A stretch of 21,541 nucleotides of DNA from Hyphochytrium catenoides (Eukaryota; Sar; Hyphochytriomycetes; Hyphochytriales; Hyphochytriaceae), in contig FLMG01001001.1 in NCBI GenBank assembly GCA_900088475.1, forward strand, positions 3,179 to 24,719, in the 5' to 3' direction. Every line of letters starts with the position of its first letter. Positions within the stretch are counted from its first letter, which is position 1. The notes below the pieces were generated by a model. The model did no database searches. It had not been told where the DNA came from and worked only from the letters and a program-made list of their open reading frames with translations. Of the stretch, positions 19,960-21,541 are shown one piece after another. The position numbers and the translations under genes were made by a program.

Positions 19960-20750
19960 TCTAGGGAAAGAGAGAATGAGTGACTCGTCGAGAGCTGAGA
20001 CACAAGGAGGCTTGGTTATCCCCAGACAGTGACCGTACAAGATCATGACCGCAACTGGAAGGGAGAAGGGACTCGACGGAGATTAAGAGCTAGCCTAGAG
20101 CAAGAGCAAAGAGAGGTGATCCTCTCTATAAGCGAGCGAGAGAGAGAGAGAGAAAAAGAGAGAGAGAAGGCAAGAAGAGAGGAAGGATAAAAGGTCTCAA
20201 AGAACCACCTCTGTTTCTATTCCTCGATGATCTCTAGCAGTTCCCATCGGTGCGCACTGATGGTCTTCTCATAACCTCTTTCTCTTGTTGGACCGAATGA
20301 TGCAAACTCGCTCTTCTGCCTAGTGCTGCTTCTCTATCGTTCATCGTTTAACTCTTCAAAGAGTTCTTACTGCTTACTTCTAAGCGTCAACCAGTCTAGC
20401 ACAGCTCGCAGGCCGTCCTCTATCTCTCTTTCATATGTGACTCTCATCTCAGGAACTCTTCCTCTGACATCCTCTCCATCATCTGGTCTCCATCTGATAG
20501 CGAGCCGTTTAACCTGATCAATGTGGTTACCATCCCAATATCTTTGTCAACTGCAGCTTCATCACCTTCGTTTGCAGTCCGGAAACTATCTAGCTTCGAG
20601 CTCTTGCTCCTGGCGATGCCAATGGAAGCTCTTCGGTCTGACCAGGTGTACTCCTGTCCTCTTACGACGGCCTCCAGATAGTTCAGTGATGTCCATCATC
20701 TAAGTGATAACAAATTCTCTATTTCTTGCCGCACGAGATGCTATCTGCGC
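19960..20750. other. Intergenic region downstream of the kinase gene
   Basis: No supportable coding frame. It contains a GA-repeat near 20138-20168. Diffuse TCATCT/TCTCCATCTGAT fragments from about 20440 onward resemble the minisatellite farther right and may be decayed copies. No AATAAA is seen just after the kinase stop. Confidence 0.5.
20138..20168. repeat. (GA)n microsatellite
   Basis: A GA-repeat interrupted by AAAA, downstream of the kinase gene, outside any intron model. Confidence 0.8.
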
Positions 20751-21541
20751 TGCTTTAAACTTAGAGATGACCTAAGCTTCGCTCAAATCTCCACTCCGAT
20801 CTTCGTCTGAGCTTCATTAAAGCTTTGCCCTGATCTCCATCGAAAGGTTGCATGGACGCTGCCTCCAGCTGTCATCTACCCTCCTTTTAATTCTTCAATC
20901 AATCTTTGTCTGATCTTCATCTCAAGCCTTCATCTGGTCTTCATGCACGCGTCATTCAGAGTCCGCCAGCAATTCATCAATGACCGTTTGCCCACCACCT
21001 CAATCTCATCCAAGCTTCATCTAGAGGCGCCACCAGTAATCCCTCCCATCTTCGTCTATTTTTAATACTTCTCACCCCTCATCCCTATACTGCATTTGCT
21101 CCGATGTGATCTTCATCTATGCCCGGTCGGAGCTTCATCTAAGCCCCGTCTGATCTTCATTTGAAGCCTGGTCTGAGCTTCACCTACGAGGGCCCTCTGA
21201 TCTCCATCTAAAGCCAACCGATGTTCATCTAAAGTCCCGGTCGATCTCCGTCTACGGCCCTGTCTGAGCTTCATCTAAGACCATGGCCGATCTTCATAGA
21301 GGCCAGGCGGATCTTCATCTAAAGCCCCGCCTGAGCTTCATCTAAAGCCCCGCCCGTCTGAGCTCAATCTAAAGCCCCCACAGCCGATTGTCAACTAAAG
21401 CCACAGGCCGAACTATATCTAAACTCGGTCTGAGATTCATCTAAGCCCCGCCTGAGCTTCATCTTCCAAGCCCCACCTGAGCTTCATCCAAGCCCCGCCT
21501 GAGCTTCATCCTCCAAGCCCCACCTGAGCTTCATCCAAGCC
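20750..21541. repeat. Degenerate 22-bp minisatellite, consensus CCTGAGCTTCATCYAAGCCC(CG)
   Basis: The motif GAGCTTCATCTAA-AGCCCC recurs with spacing of about 20-27 bases. Copies are heavily diverged on the left (CGATCTTCGTCT, TGATCTCCATCG) and nearly identical at the right edge. At 21451-21541 a 47-bp higher-order unit (25 + 22 bp) starts at 21451 and again at 21498, differing at one base over the visible 44. The array continues beyond the window. All three frames meet stops or degenerate spacing, so it is not a coding repeat. Confidence 0.85.

Noticed and set aside
20440-21541. CRISPR-like array from regularly spaced repeats
   Set aside because: Repeats are degenerate, tandem without unique spacers and lie in a eukaryotic locus; it is a minisatellite.
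1-21541. tRNA, rRNA or snRNA genes
   Set aside because: No cloverleaf with A/B boxes or conserved rRNA/snRNA core was spotted by eye; a covariance-model scan would be needed to exclude them fully.

Overview
The window is nuclear DNA of an intron-rich eukaryote, most likely a protist. Coding exons alternate with GT-AG introns that are extremely rich in (CT)n/(GA)n. The coding exons carry eukaryote-only proteins, and no bacterial operon structure is visible. The lineage cannot be fixed from this sequence. Exon models below were assembled by hand from reading frame, splice dinucleotides and protein-family continuity.

Layout: 1-2200 has no supportable gene, only a (GA)n tract, a 15-bp direct repeat and a 19-bp tandem repeat. 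2201-9947 (+) is a complete 17-exon SPT5 gene (1053 aa) with acidic N-terminus, NGN domain, KOW repeats, Thr-Pro-rich C-terminal region and C-terminal KOWs. 10279-10683 (-) is a small intronless ORF for a coiled-coil protein with one C-terminal membrane segment, tail-to-tail with SPT5. 10684-11685 is (GA)n-rich spacer with an 87-base assembly gap. 11686-14865 (-) is an 8-exon gene (541 aa) joining a long charged coiled coil, a thioredoxin domain with intact WCGPC and a PUB domain. 14866-15894 is a divergent spacer. 15895-19959 (+) is a 12-exon CaMK-like protein kinase (459 aa) with an N-terminal MGNTGSC acylation signature, a degenerate glycine loop, HRDIR and DWG. 19960-21541 is non-coding, and from about 20750 it becomes a degenerate 22-bp minisatellite that runs off the window.

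The genes do not form an obvious pathway. SPT5 is a Pol II elongation factor, the coiled-coil/Trx/PUB protein suggests redox control coupled to p97/VCP-linked protein quality control, and the kinase looks membrane-anchored. The strongest non-gene signal is in the introns. Pyrimidine tracts lie on the sense strand of each gene, so the DNA skew flips with gene direction. Several introns also carry GA-repeats in the 5' half and CT-repeats in the 3' half, an arrangement that could fold the intron RNA and bring the splice sites together.
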